Part shown: piece after piece, positions 11,058 to 22,879 of the stretch
Numbering within the stretch: the stretch's first letter is position 1
Layout of the letters: each line of letters starts with the position of its first letter
Assembly (NCBI GenBank): GCA_026120035.1
Contig: JALRME010000059.1
Location: 1 to 64,000 of the forward strand
Direction: 5' to 3'
DNA from: Coleophoma eucalyptorum
Lineage: Eukaryota > Ascomycota > Leotiomycetes > Helotiales > Dermateaceae
DNA length: 64,000 nt
Translations under genes and position numbers: made by a program
Notes under the pieces: generated by a model
Told to the model about the DNA's origin: nothing
The model's database searches: none
Seen by the model: the letters and a program-made list of their open reading frames with translations, nothing else

Positions 11058-12438
11058 CTATATTTTGGGAATAAGCTTGGGAGCGACCATGGCAGTTTGA
11101 TCATTTTTTCCCACCAAGCCATCCATATCTTTCAGGTCTCTCGTCTTTCCATCGCCTCCCCATCTTTCCGTACGACCACTCTTGTCAGGTCTCCATCTCC
11201 AAGCATCTCTAACCAAATCATCCAGATCCTTTCCTTCTACTAAATCACCAATATATTTACCAATAACGGGCAGCATCTTGAATGCATTTCCGGAATCACC
11301 ACTCGCGATAATCAAGTACTGGTGCTCTGGGTGTCTATCAATGAGCCAATTACGATCCATGGTATCGGCACACCAGCAGATCTTTTCCTGAACGAATGGT
11401 CTATCCTTGAACTGTGGAATAGTTCGAGCTAATAGCTCGCGCATTGCCACTTTTGATTGGGTGGGAATAGTATCATTGGCATAAGAAGTATGCGATAGTG
11501 GCCGGCTGGTTTCCCGGCCGTCTGGGAGGGAAACGATATTCGTGAACCCAGGAAATTCGTCCAATATCTTGAGATGGCCATTGTCATCAGGTTCAAAGAA
11601 GAAGCCTAATTAGAGAAGTAACATTAGTTCTCATGCGTCGCTTCGGATAGGAGAACGTACCTTCTTCCAGATTCATGACTACTGGTAAATCCTTGAATTC
11701 CTTTCTTTCTTCGGCCGTAAGCTGTATATGTGCCAAAGTCCAACATTTGGCTTCGAGTTGGCCCTTTGTATCAAGTAGAGAATCAGTGTAAGCCCCAGTA
11801 CACAGAACCACTCGGTCAGCGGTCCATGTCGTTCCATCTTCTGCTACGATGCCAATTGCCCTCTGTTGGCTGTCTAGCAAAATATGATGCATGGTAGCTG
11901 ATGGCCCGGACATGAATTTAACACCCATTTTCCGCGCTTCATCTCCCATAATCTTCATTGCGTTCTTAGCATGTGCCCAGCCGGCTCTTTTGTGAAAGAA
12001 ACCGCGCCAGCCAGACAACTGACCGAGACGAAGTTGAGGTACTAAAGCATGAAAGTCTTCCTTTGTCTCTAACCACTTCACGTTCTCTGATTCTCCACAA
12101 TTCACCCAGCTTTGATATGCGCTCTCACAATATTGTGTCGGCTCCTCCGTTGTCCCAGATGTGATCAGCCCTACTTCATGGAAGACAGATGCAAAGAGCG
12201 GCTGCTGCCATCCAGCCAAAGCTTCACGACTGGTACGTGCTGTGAGTGGTGTATCATTTCGCATGCCAATTATTTTGTTGATGTCGTAGCCGGCTGAATC
12301 AAGAGATGGATAGGCAAAGCGGTCAAGACATTGGATACTTTTATATCCACGGCAAGCAAGATGATACGCAGTACTGAGGCCAAAGGTGCCATTTCCTACA
12401 ATCAGGATTGAAGCATGCTTGGGAAGATCTCCAGACAT
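11058..12438 (-). CDS. Fructosyl amino acid oxidase-like FAD enzyme
   Basis: Predicted 441 residues, exons 12438-11661 and 11605-11058, close to the usual amadoriase length. The N-terminus has the FAD-binding ILIVGNGTFGLSTAYHLA motif. The second exon begins GFFFEPDDNGHLK and holds KICWCADTMDRNWLIDRHP (CWC near residues 336-338, the region of the covalent FAD cysteine in this family). It then reads ASGDSGNAFKMLPVIG, the family's C-terminal nucleotide/substrate loop. Such enzymes oxidise Amadori compounds (fructosyl amino acids) to an amino acid, glucosone and peroxide; related members act on sarcosine or saccharopine. The C-terminus ends PKI, not a clear peroxisomal SKL. Neighbouring permease and regulator fit a small catabolic role. 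Confidence 0.85.
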
Positions 12439-13333
12439 GCCTTTCACAGAAGAGGTAGGCTAATACGCTGTGGATGGATGAAACGCGCAAGAAGGTTGAT
12501 CATTCAGTAGAGATAGCTAAAGAAGCATATAAGGGGGAATATATGCAGAAATGAATTGCAAATGTAAGAAGAGCTTTGTTTTGGAAGGCATGAGACAAAC
12601 AGATAACTAGAATAGTTCTCCTAACCCTATAGGCGTCTTATGGTACCCATCATACCTTCTTAGGAGGATCAGACTGTCGTGACTGAATATAAAATTACTG
12701 GGGCCAAAGACAAAAATGGAGACTGAGATACTGGGAACATACATGATGAATAGATGCTGCGCAACCACAGTCGGTGGACGACCTTCGGCTTCTCGTCGTA
12801 GGCCACTCTTATCTGTCGAGTACTAACTTATTACAGTCTAGTTTCTCAACTTCGTCGGGATAACTTTCCTTTGCTCGCAATCAGCAATCAAAGGTGGGAT
12901 GTTCGTTCAGCCGTGGCGATATCCATCTATGTGTTTTTAATCCAGCCCTAACCCTGGGTGTGCTCCACGAATAAAAATGGCCTTTGGATAATGCGTCGAC
13001 GCATCGACTGGTCTCGTTTTAAATGCCGACGTTGAAATTGGCATTATTGGGGCGCTTCTGTTGGAAAGTTATCCCGTTGGGTTGCATCTCAATAAGTGTT
13101 CATGTTCAATTTCGCGGAAGAACATCGCTAAACTTGAAGATAAGCACATTTTAAGTAGGATAAGATACAGACTACCAACCTCAAGACGATTGACACGACC
13201 AGACTCTTTTTCGGCATTGCTGTCATCAAACTTGTGCATAACTTCTCACGTTTGAAACAGTCTCATTCTACCACCCACTTAAAAAGACAACACACAATAC
13301 TTCCGGGTGCAAGACCTGGGACCTGGACGTTAG
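12439..13333. other. Divergent promoter region
   Basis: Lies between the oxidase (leftward) and the ketopantoate-reductase-like gene (rightward). No coding region is recognised. Shared regulation is possible but no repeated operator stands out. Confidence 0.5.
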
Positions 13334-14388
13334 ATGTCTCGTATGCTAAATATTTGTGTCATTGGGTGTGGTGGCGTTGGGACAATTACGTCTCTTGTCC
13401 TAGAGAAATCTCAGATAGCCAGAGTCACTGCGGTGCTGCGTTCCAAGTATGATGCTATTAGGGAGAAAGGGTTCGATATTGATTCCGTGGACCATGGAAT
13501 ACTGAAAGGATGGAGACCATCAAAGGGTATATTGGTCTCAACTTCCCAAGTCACATAATTCTCATTGCTGATTTTGTTGGTGTCGAAGTCGCTTCTTCTG
13601 TCGCAGATGCAGCCGTCGATGGAACAGTGTATGACTTCGTTGTTGTAACGTTGAAGGCTCTGCCAGATGTCTACAATGTAGCAGAAATCATTCGCCCCGT
13701 TGTCACGGTATCAGCTGATCACACAACGAGCATAGTCCTTATACAGAATGGATTGGATATCGAGATCCCGATCACAGCCGCTTTCCCCAAGTGCGCCATC
13801 ATGTCGGGCGTAAGCATGATTGGCTCTCGCATGACCGGTGACAACAATATATATCATGAAGACCCCGACGAGATCAAGATTGGTCCATACTATCATTCCG
13901 GCATAGACCGAAAATATCAGCTCGAGAAATCACAATTGTTTGTAGAAGTCTATAAAGCCGGCAAGCCTGCAAGTTGTACTTTGGTGGAAGACATCGTTCG
14001 TGCGAGATGGAGGAAGTTGCTCTGGAACGGGACTTTTAATACCCTCTGTACCTTGACACGCCTTGACGTAGGGCAATTACAGAGGAGTGGTGGCGACAAG
14101 ACGCTTATCATTCCCGCGATGAGAGAGATGGCCGCGGTAGCTGCAGCAGCAGGGTTTACACTCCCTGAATATTTGATACAAGAAATGATGTACGGAACGT
14201 CTTTTGACAGCCCCTTCCGGCCAAGTATGCTGGTAGATTTGGAAAAGGGGAATCCTTTAGAACTTGAAGTCATTCTAGGGGCACCATTGAAGTACGCAAG
14301 AGAGTTGGAAATTCCAACGCCAGTGTTGAGCACGGTATACCAGTTGTTGAAGGTGGTGCAGTGGCAGATGCTAGTGAACAAGAAATAA
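13334..14388 (+). CDS. Ketopantoate reductase family protein (ApbA/PanE-like)
   Basis: Predicted 330 residues from exons 13334-13526 and 13589-14388. The start MSRMLNICVIGCGGVGTITS is a dinucleotide-binding GxGxxG segment. YDFVVVTLKALPDV follows, as in the N-terminal PanE domain. The second exon has IVLIQNGLDIE and later the helical C-terminal domain with RWRKLLWNGTFNTLCTLTR and the ELEVILGAPLKYAREL block, both family hallmarks. The family reduces 2-oxo acids such as ketopantoate with NADPH. Fungi hold many divergent copies of unknown substrate, so a role in pantothenate synthesis is not implied. In this setting it may act on an oxo compound made by the oxidase pathway (inference). Confidence 0.87.
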
Positions 14389-15178
14389 CTCTCCTTTCTT
14401 TATTCTTGTTTCTAACACAATACTATATAATCTATCTACCGAGTTTAGAGTGGCGGTGTGAATCAAAACTATAAAATAAGGTTCGTTGAATGATTGCTTC
14501 ACTTCCACAGCTGTCTACCGAAGGGTGACAATATTCTCCTATATTGTTACCCTTCGGTCGAGAGAGCTCGCCAGATGATCAGAATATCTAACGAAAATGA
14601 AACAAAGTAAGTTTGAGCAATATTAGTAAAATCAAAAGCTGAGGCGTTATTCGGTATCAGTTGCCACTGCTCTGAGAGGAGAGGAAGCGAAAAGATAAGG
14701 TGTCAGCCGCAAATAATCTCTACCTATGCTTATCGCACAAAAATCCTCAACATGCCAAAGCTCCACAACTCAACATTCAACGGTTAAGTGCTGAAGAGTA
14801 TATCCCACTAATGGTAAAGTCGTCGTAAGATCGATTATACTACCAGGGGTTTGACTATAGTTGGTTGTCGTGGGGTGGCGTAATATGAGCGCCATAAGTG
14901 GCGCCAAATAGATAAGCTCGGGGTCACTTTCCTCTGCCTTTATCTCAGTGCCCTTTACCAGACCAGATCCAGACGACACCAAAAGACGCCAATTCGGATC
15001 TTGATATTGTCCAGATAGTAGGATTGAGGTATATAACTATGATATCTTCATATCTAGATTGAACATGTTCTTGGGAAGAAGCAATATCCTTTCCTTTAAT
15101 CTAGCAAAACTATACTGCCCCAGTCTCTTCTGTGAGGAGTCGTCTAGAATTATTCAGTGCACAACTCAAGAGCTCATC
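14389..15178. other. Intergenic with a 40-base hairpin
   Basis: Downstream of the reductase and upstream of the permease. Apart from the inverted repeat at 14518-14557 nothing is recognised. An in-frame upstream extension of the permease (ATG at 15065) cannot be excluded. Confidence 0.5.
14518..14557. repeat. Near-perfect 17-bp inverted repeat, 6-base loop
   Basis: CCGAAGGGTGACAATAT is followed after TCTCCT by ATATTGTTACCCTTCGG. The one mismatch would be a G-T wobble in RNA. It lies 130 bases after the reductase stop codon, so it may sit in the 3' untranslated region, or be a minimal transposon relic. Confidence 0.7.
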
Positions 15179-17101
15179 ATGAGCACTTCAGACTTGAAGG
15201 TTCAATATAATATGGATTCCAAGCACCCACCGAGCAGACCCATCACTGAGGTGTCTGGGTCAGATGACGAGAGCGATAACAGAAATGGCGAAGGATACAT
15301 GGGGAAATATCGTCGAACCTTTCTCTCCCGTCATATCCAGATCGTGACGCTAGGAAGCAATATTGGCAGTGGACTCTTCATGTCTACGGGCAAAGCTTTG
15401 CGAAATGCTGGTCCGGGTAACATGATCATAGGATACACTCTCGTGATGACTATGGTAATTACCTTTCCCCTTTGGTTCTTTTTTCATCCGGATAATGTTT
15501 GACTCAGCGTACACTTAAGATCATGGTTACTAATTGTCTTCCTTATAGGTTATCGCTGTCCTGCAGACTCTGACAGAGATGACGGTTGCCTTCCCAGTCA
15601 GTGGAAGCATCGTCGATTATGCAGACCGTTTTGTTGATCCAGCTCTTGCTTTTGGAATTGGCTTTGGAGAGTGGTTAGCATGGACTACTGTTCTTGCTGC
15701 TGAAGGCGCAGCATTCAATGTCATTGTGCAGTATTGGACATCTGCAGTTCCTGTTGCTGCTTGGAGTGAGTTACTGAATGGGCTTCTGTGCGCGAACTCC
15801 ACATGTTGACGTGGGGAAAATAGTGACGATAATTCTTCTAATAACATTCGGCATCCACGCGTGTCCCAATCGTGTCTTTGCCGAAGTCCAATATGCTACA
15901 TCGGTTCTAAAAGTAGTCATCCTCGTTCTTTTCATATTTACTAGCTGCGCCATGATTGCGGGTGCTGGTCCTACTGGTACAGTTCATAATGGTCAATACT
16001 GGCGCGAATTACCACCATTTCTACATAATGTTAAGGTTAGTTAAACATAAGAAAATGTCAATATGTACTCTAAGCACGCTAAACTTTTTTTAGGGAACCA
16101 GTCTCTGCGCCATCTATGCCATATGGGGAGTTGGAGATCAAGTCTTTGTGGGCATAATGGGCGGAGAGGCAAAGAACCCTCGCTATAGTATGCCACGAGC
16201 TGTAAAAAGCGTTGGAATCAGAGTTTTCTTCTTCTTTATGCTTATCGTCATCTTCATCACCTTTCTTGTACCCGAAAACGACTCGAGGCTCCTCGGTGGA
16301 TCCGGTATCAACGCCTCTCCACTAGTGATTGCGCTCAACGATGCAGGCATCAAGGTCATTCCTGATATTCTGAATGCGGCATTTCTTGTCATTACAGCTA
16401 GTGGTGGTCTCGAACCTCTATATATCGCATCCAGAGTGATGAGACATATGGCCCTTAAAGGGCAGCTACCGAAGAGGCTCGCACAGGTGGATTCGAAGGG
16501 ACGTCCGACCTGGTCTCTGTTAATTACTGCGCTTTTCACAATCACATTCACGTACATCAATTGTAGTAATACAGGAGGCGTGATTTTCTCATGGTAATTT
16601 CCCATTTTGAAATACCTTTGGAGATGCATCTCTAACATGTGTAACAGGTTTTCCTCAATATCATCTACCATCTTCATGGTAGCCTGGGTAGTCATTGCCA
16701 TCTGTAGCATCCGATTCCATGCAGCTGTTCATGCACAAAGCAGCAACATACTAGCAGGAAAGTACGCCTACAAGGCAATGTTCTGGCCAGTGGGGCCTAT
16801 CTTCCTCGGTGTAACAGCTTTTCTAGTCCTAGTTGGCCTGTTCGCTGAGTCCCTTTATCCTGTAGGAGGAACTCCACTCAGTGTCTACGACTTCTTTGAG
16901 ACATACCTTGGGGTACCTTTGGTGATCGTTGCCATCCTAGGCTATAAAATTATCTTCAAGACAAAATTTAGGAAAGCAAGCGAGATCGACCTTGTCACGG
17001 GTCATCAGCCCCTAACTCTGGAAAATGAGCGGTTCTTGGATCATTATTATACCTTACCTCTGTGGAGGCGAGTTTGGAGTTATGTTTCGACAGGCGATTA
17101 A
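15179..17101 (+). CDS. Amino acid permease (APC superfamily, YAT type)
   Basis: Predicted 552-residue membrane protein in five exons: 15179-15454, 15549-15765, 15824-16035, 16094-16593 and 16648-17101. The cytoplasmic N-terminus is acidic. It is followed by the diagnostic RRTFLSRHIQIVTLGSNIGS stretch entering TM1, then GLFMSTGKALRNAGPGNMII. Later blocks VAFPVSGSIVDYADRFVDPA, FGEWLAWTTVLAAEG, GVGDQVFVGIMGGEAKNPR and ASGGLEPLYIASRVMR all match fungal amino-acid permeases. About twelve hydrophobic segments can be traced. It should import amino acids by proton symport at the plasma membrane. Next to the fructosyl-amino-acid oxidase it could import free or glycated amino acids (inference). No disabling change is seen. 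Confidence 0.9.
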
Positions 17102-17328
17102 TTGGAGTTCGATTTGCTATTATTATACCTGATGTACTCGCATCTCTATAGTCTTACCATTGAAGTAACCCTAAGAAGAAAAGTAAATCTATAACGTATT
17201 TCGCAAGCGAGTTGAAAACACCCAAGCGAGTTGAACACTAAAACATACTATCTGTGTATTACCCTTGATTATAACTAAAACATACTTATAAAACACTGCT
17301 TATTCTATATCAATCGAATCCTAGACTT

Positions 17329-17646
17329 TGTAAGAACCTGACCTGCCCAGAGTATGAAATTGGACCATCGGAGATATTGGACACATGTCATGTGACTGGA
17401 TACATGTCACCTGATACTCGGTATGTCACATGACCCAATGGCATAAGCGAGTATGGGCAGAGTCGGAGGGGTTTCGGACCTAGGAAGCATATAAAGGGAA
17501 CTTGTTATGGAAATTGATTTCTTTCTTCTCTTCTCTTCTTATCTTTTTTGTGTCCTTCGTACGAGACCTATAGGATATAGTCAATATAAGGTTATTGTGC
17601 TCCCAAACACCTCTATCCTGCCTTTGATCAAACCTGTGTCCTTACA
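17329..17646 (+). mobile_element. Solo LTR, 318 bp, TGTAAG...CTTACA family
   Basis: Bounded by TGTAAGAACCTGACC and GTGTCCTTACA, so it has inverted TGTAAG/CTTACA termini. It contains a TATA-like AGCATATAAAGGG and a pyrimidine-rich tract, as an LTR promoter would. An inverted truncated copy is at 7299-7550. The flanks (GACTT and CCTTT) are not a duplication. RIP damage is light. Confidence 0.75.
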
Positions 17647-17649
17647 CCT

Positions 17650-17937
17650 TTGGTAATTAGACTATTGAGTAATCGTACGAATGGGGAAATAACTAAATAC
17701 ATAGATGAATCTACTGGCGTAGTTCAATTGGAGTCCGATGGTAGGTTTAGAGGTATTGTAAAATTACGCCCGGGCTAATTACACACTAATATTGATCACC
17801 TAGACATATTAGGACTTAAAAATCTACATTTAAGTAGATCAAATAGCTCTAAAGCTAAGGGATTGGTTTAGCTTAATATCCTAATTGATTTGCTATCGTT
17901 GTTCGTACGAAATAGTATAGAATTAAAGAAATAAAAG
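17650..17937 (+). repeat. Copy of the upstream flank of the helicase-like gene
   Basis: Resembles about 2515-2825 in the same orientation. Shared landmarks are GCGTAGTTCAATTGG, TATTGATCACC, ATTTAAGTAGA, TTCGTACGAAATAG and the following TTAACCCTA. Here it is joined to the end of an LTR rather than to a helicase-like gene. It suggests that the sequence to the right was once closer to a telomere. Confidence 0.65.
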
Positions 17938-18054
17938 TTAACCCTAGAATCTATTTTTACTCAAAATGGGGTTTTCTGCTAAGACCGTGCACCGACATTT
18001 TTGGTATACGAGAAAAACCTATTTTGGGCCAAAATGGAGGATATTAACGTTAGG
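17938..18054 (+). repeat. Short repeat with TTAACCCTA / TTAACGTTAGG ends
   Basis: It has the same end sequences and length (about 117 bp) as the repeat at 2828-2943 but a different interior, with its own inverted segment (CAAAATGGGGTTTT and AAAACCTATTTTG). It may be a sister subfamily of a non-autonomous element. Confidence 0.45.
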
Positions 18055-19330
18055 GCGCCGTAAGTTCATATAAGCCCCTGGCTAGCGCCACGAAAAGTCT
18101 TAGTCGTCGGAATACCAATCGGCTCTATGCAGAGCATTAATCATACAGCAGAGTTCTTGGACGCCTAAAGCTTATTCATAGGAGTAGAGATACTTACCCT
18201 TTGCTACAGGTATCTCGTCTAACTCACAAACCTACATGGTAATAGTTTCACTGGCTCCTCCGTTCAAAGTGGCGTTGACAGAAGGGTGAATAAGCCACCA
18301 ATGAAGAAACAAGTCATAGTAGAGGCAAGAGTAGCACTAGATATTATCGCATTGGGGTGATATATTTTGCTGTTAACGTGGTTCTATGATTGGATAGTGT
18401 GTGTAGAATTACATAATTGTACAACCGTACAATCACTAAAAACCCACTCTATTCTCTTAGGCTTTAATTTCCTCTTGCTACTCTTAAAAATTAGCTTACT
18501 ATAAGTTGTAGATCTAAGAGTTACTCATATAAAATAGTAGTTCTAGCAACTATTGACCTAGAGGTGGCTCGGATATTTATATGTATGCACTTGGCATTAA
18601 GGCTATATTTTCTTAAAGACAAGAGTTCAAGTTATCAAGTGTTAATAAGTGGAGAGGGCCTTTCTTATTGTGTTTTCCTCGGAGTACTCCTTATATTACA
18701 TCTGCTTTTCGTGTACAGCTCTAATCCACTTCTATCCTTTATACTATGATTGTGCTTTCACTCACCACGACTGTTGTCCCGCTCAACTCAATTGTGCTAT
18801 GAACGAGCAATTCATGTTCACATTGCTTCAACACCGACTTCTTCTGCTTTGTCATTCCGAGCATATAAGAATATACGTCTATGTTCTTCGTAACCCTAGA
18901 AGATGTCACATTTCGTGGCAATTGGAAATGACTACTACGACACTTTGAAATATGTTGTAGAAATCATATTGGAAGTGTCTGTGGAGTCATTATAGAATTT
19001 AACTACTACTAATCCTCTGCTGCTTAGATTGACTATAGAAGAGAGATATCTGGAAGCGTTTTAATTATGCCTAGCCTAGCTCGATACTTTGACGGTCTCA
19101 AAGGGGAAATGAGAGCAAATCATGGAACAGAAATTGAATGCGATAGAGGTCTTCTTCTAGAGCCTCTCCGGAATTGAAAGGATTGTTGGTCATTTACTCG
19201 GGTGGACTTCCGTGCATCACTCTGCCTACCTCATTCATCATACATATGTTATGTTCACAACAGAGTTTTGGCTCTTATATTATACTACTTTCATCCAAGG
19301 CTAGATACTCTCCGTGTGGCCTCCATTGTT
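18055..19330. other. Intergenic, no gene recognised
   Basis: Short open frames here (for example 18649-18948) have no recognisable domain and an AT-rich, degenerate look. Confidence 0.5.
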
Positions 19331-21074
19331 TTAAACAGCAGGAGTTTCCTCATGAGTAGCAACGGCGGTACCCTTCTCCCCAATCTCCAGTGCGCGCCTT
19401 TCCAACTCGCCTTGGTAGTCGGCATAATAAGCCGCCTTGTCCGTACCCGGCACAAACCAGGGGGCGTGGGTGAACAGGTAGTTCATCTCCTCGAGGGGCA
19501 ATTTCTTCGTCTCGGGCAGGATGGCCCAGAAGAACAACGCGTTCGTGAAGTTGCAGATGATGAAGAGGAGATAGTACTTCCATTTCACCGCCGCCATCGC
19601 GATGCCCGTCACTTGCCCGATCATGGTGTTGAATGCAAACGAGGTCATGGTGGCTAGAGCAACGCCCTTGGCTCGCGTGCGGGTGTCGAAAATCTCGGCT
19701 GGGATAATCCAGCTCAGGGGACCACAGGTTGCGGAGAAAGAGAAGTTGTAGCACCAGGTCCTGAGAGGCGGGGTATTAGTATTTTTTACCTTGTTGGCTT
19801 ATCGGATGCGGATCTTCAACTTACACAATGATGAAACCCCAGCCTTCAGCTGAGTTGCCCGTTCCGGGAGGGTAGGATTCTGTACATGATTAGCGCATTG
19901 CGTTTACGAGCGCCAGCTTGAAAGGGGTGGCTCACTTAGCAGGGCCGCGGCGATGATGAAAGTGACCATGTTAAATAAATTGCCCCAGATAAGGGTCCAG
20001 CGTCGGCCAAATTTGTCGATAAATGCAATGCAGAGGGCTTGGGCAATGAGTGCGATAATGGAGTTAATCGCCTGATACTTGAGCGCATCCGAAGGACCAA
20101 TACCCGCCTGGCCGTAGATCGTCACCGAGTAGTATTGGATGGCCGACACACCGGTCATCTGGATCGAAGCTTGGAGTGCACACGCGATCAATATCCGACG
20201 GAAGCAAGACATGTTGGTGAAAAGCTCCAGATAGGACTTGGCCTCACTCTCATGCTCTATTGTGATGGCCTCTTGAATTTGATCGAATTCGGCCTGAACC
20301 CAGGGGTCGTTAAGGTTACCGTTAGAGTGCAGCCTGGCAAGAGTCCGGAGGCCTTCTTCGCCGCGGTTGTTATCAATTAGCCAACGAGGGGACTCTGGGA
20401 ACAGAAAGATGAGGGACCCTAGAACCACCGCCGGGATTATTTGGATACCGAGAGGAATTCGCCATTGTCGGGTATCAGTGTAGATGTTGAAAGTACCCCA
20501 ACCTACCCAGGAGGCTACCAATGCGCCAATTCCAAGCATGAATTGCTGAAGAGCAGTCACAGTACCTACATTCCACGTCAAAAAACGTACAGTACAGAAC
20601 TATTTTGCCTTCCACATACCTCGGATAGATGGATGAGCGATTTCGGCCTGGTAGAGGGGAATAATCATAGTCAAGAAACCGACCCCAAGACCAGCTAGAA
20701 AACGTCCAGCCATTAGGTAGCTAATATGGGGTGCACCGGTCTGGAGCGAACCACCGAGAGTAAAGATCAAACTCCCAATGGCGATGGTCCAACGACGACC
20801 CAGATACTCGGCCGTGGGGGAGGCAAACATGGCGCCAAAGAAAGCCCCCCCGGTGAAAAGAGCAACCACAGCGCCACTACCGCTGTTAGTAAGACCACAA
20901 AATCCTGGGTAATGCGAATCCTCACGTTTGAGAGTCGGTCCCGCTGACTTGGAAAAGTTCAGTGTAACTGGGCGATGCAATTACCTGGGCAATGACACCC
21001 AGATCGTAACCGAAGAGGAGGGAGCCGAACGAGGCGAAAACACCCACGAGGAACTGATAAATCTTGGGCTTCAT
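19331..21074 (-). CDS. MFS sugar (hexose-type) transporter
   Basis: Predicted 506 residues from five exons (21074-20926, 20876-20620, 20565-19936, 19879-19825, 19760-19331). The start MKPKIYQFLVGVFASFGSLL leads to FGYDLGVIAQ. TM2-3 carries LGRRWTIAIGSLIFTLG. The mid-loop has FLFPESPRWLIDNNRGEEGL, and TM7-8 has QMTGVSAIQYYSVTIY and DKFGRRWTLIWG. The end reads FFWAILPETKKLPLEEMNYL. These are all signature blocks of the Sugar_tr family. It should import a hexose, quinate or related polyol by proton symport. A cluster of CreA-type sites about 220 bases upstream suggests glucose repression. It may belong with the catabolic genes to its left rather than the RiPP cluster. Confidence 0.92.
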
Positions 21075-21293
21075 GATGATCAGGTATACGCGATGCGTTC
21101 TTGGAGTGTCCTCTAGAAGACGATTATTTTTTTGAGTTTTTTTTTTCAGTTATCCATCTTAGGATGATCAGTTCTCTTTATATGTATTCATGTACGTGCC
21201 TCACATCCCCCGCCTACCTCTGATTTACAAGGGGCATGTGCGGGGAAGAAGATTGTACTATGGACCCTTCCAGAGAATGCAGCCAACTCCAAT

Positions 21294-21329
21294 CTGGGGA
21301 TCCCCACGCTGGGGATCCCCACGCCGGGG
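21294..21329. promoter_or_regulatory. Clustered CreA-type (SYGGRG) sites
   Basis: Two 15-base units CTGGGGATCCCCACG followed by CCGGGG give five SYGGRG matches on both strands within 36 bases. CreA/Mig1 repressors bind this consensus. The block is about 220 bases upstream of the sugar transporter start, a plausible promoter position. Confidence 0.5.
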
Positions 21330-22879
21330 AACCACTGCTGCTGGGACGGGGTGGCGCACCTTGCACCTGCCAATCGTCTAACGGCTTGGCCAAATATCAC
21401 GAGCACCGTGACCATTGAATTTCCCTTGGCTACAGGCGGATTCTGACAAGGCGTTTTCGGGTGCCAATAAGAGGGTTCGCTCTAAGCAGGCACATGCTTA
21501 TTCCATTATTGGTTCGTGGATAGACTCCCTCCGAGACTCTTGTGGCAGTGGCTTTTCCGTTGGTACATGCGCACCAATTGGAAGAATGGGACATCCAGAC
21601 TGCTGTTATCGTGGTCCCAGCCTTCATCCTGATAACTCGGACGATTTTAAATTTATGGTTGGTAGGGAAGGTTGCCGACGTGCAGCGTGGCCTCTTTAGC
21701 TACCATGAGCAATACAACTGAGAGCGTAGGACTTTCGAGGATAGGATGCGTAATGTAATCCATGAGATAACCGAATCGACAGAAAATTTGACAGCTTGGC
21801 GTTTTAGTATTAATGGATTGTCTTAGTAGTATCATGAAGTAGAATATGAGCGGCCACCTAGCACTGTCTCTCGCCAGTCCCCGGCTCGGGGAGGGGGAGG
21901 GGGGGAGGTTTCAGAATAACTATTCCATATTGGATTGGCGTAGCTGAAAGAGTAGTCTAGAATTGGGAGACTGGCGACTCCTGGCCCCAAAATTGTGAGA
22001 TTGGAAAATGAATGAGATGCTCGTTTGTAACTGGATCGCGAAACCACAAGACCTCGATGTCATCATCTGCGACGACTGACTCCTCTGCCTGCGCCTCCCA
22101 AATCGCAGGATGGTTGGCCGATGAGACGAATTAGTCGCCTGTATATCTGGACCCCTACTTGAATTAGTCTCTCACTTTCTATTAAAGCACGTACGATATC
22201 GTCTGCCACCCCACCACGCAGCCACGTTGGTACCAGACAAAGGTGCCCAAGGCACAACCCACCGGAAGCAAGAGGATAAGCCATTCCTGGCCTGGAATTT
22301 AAGTCATCAACGAAATAACGGTTGCATACCCGTCATTGGTCACCGGCTCGGCGGATTATGATTCCGGAAGCTTCTGCTTTCGGACCGGCCTGTGTTAGGA
22401 TTCCATCATGGCGTGGATTGGACGGACGGATACAAGTCGCCTGTCTGATGATCCCGAGAATCTGGCGCATTTCACATACAGCAAGCTGCCCTTTTCTTTC
22501 TTTCTGCAGTCTGCCTTTGGAGGATTGGTATCAATTAACTGCTCAGCGGCATTTGACTTTCATTTACTAGTTTCTTTTATCAAGCGTCCATCCACTTCAA
22601 TATGGTGAGTGCAACGACGAGTGCAACTACAATAAGTAGAGCAGTCTCAACCGGAACAGTCATGCCGGATGCTACACTTACTCGCACTACCTGTGTTACC
22701 AAATTCGATAGCAAGGAAGCGAAGAGAGAGCACATGGAAAGTGATCAGCAGAAAATAGCTTCTCTACAGGCTATATAAGTAGAAAGTGTACCGGAAGTAG
22801 TAACATATCCGATAAGCGGATGCCTTGATAGATTCCTGAGATAAACTGAAGTAGAACATTGCAATCCAACCTTATCAGA
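21330..22879. other. Intergenic between transporter and peptide cluster
   Basis: No coding region with a recognised domain is seen on either strand. A G-rich run lies near 21891-21907. This may mark the left border of the peptide cluster. Confidence 0.5.
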
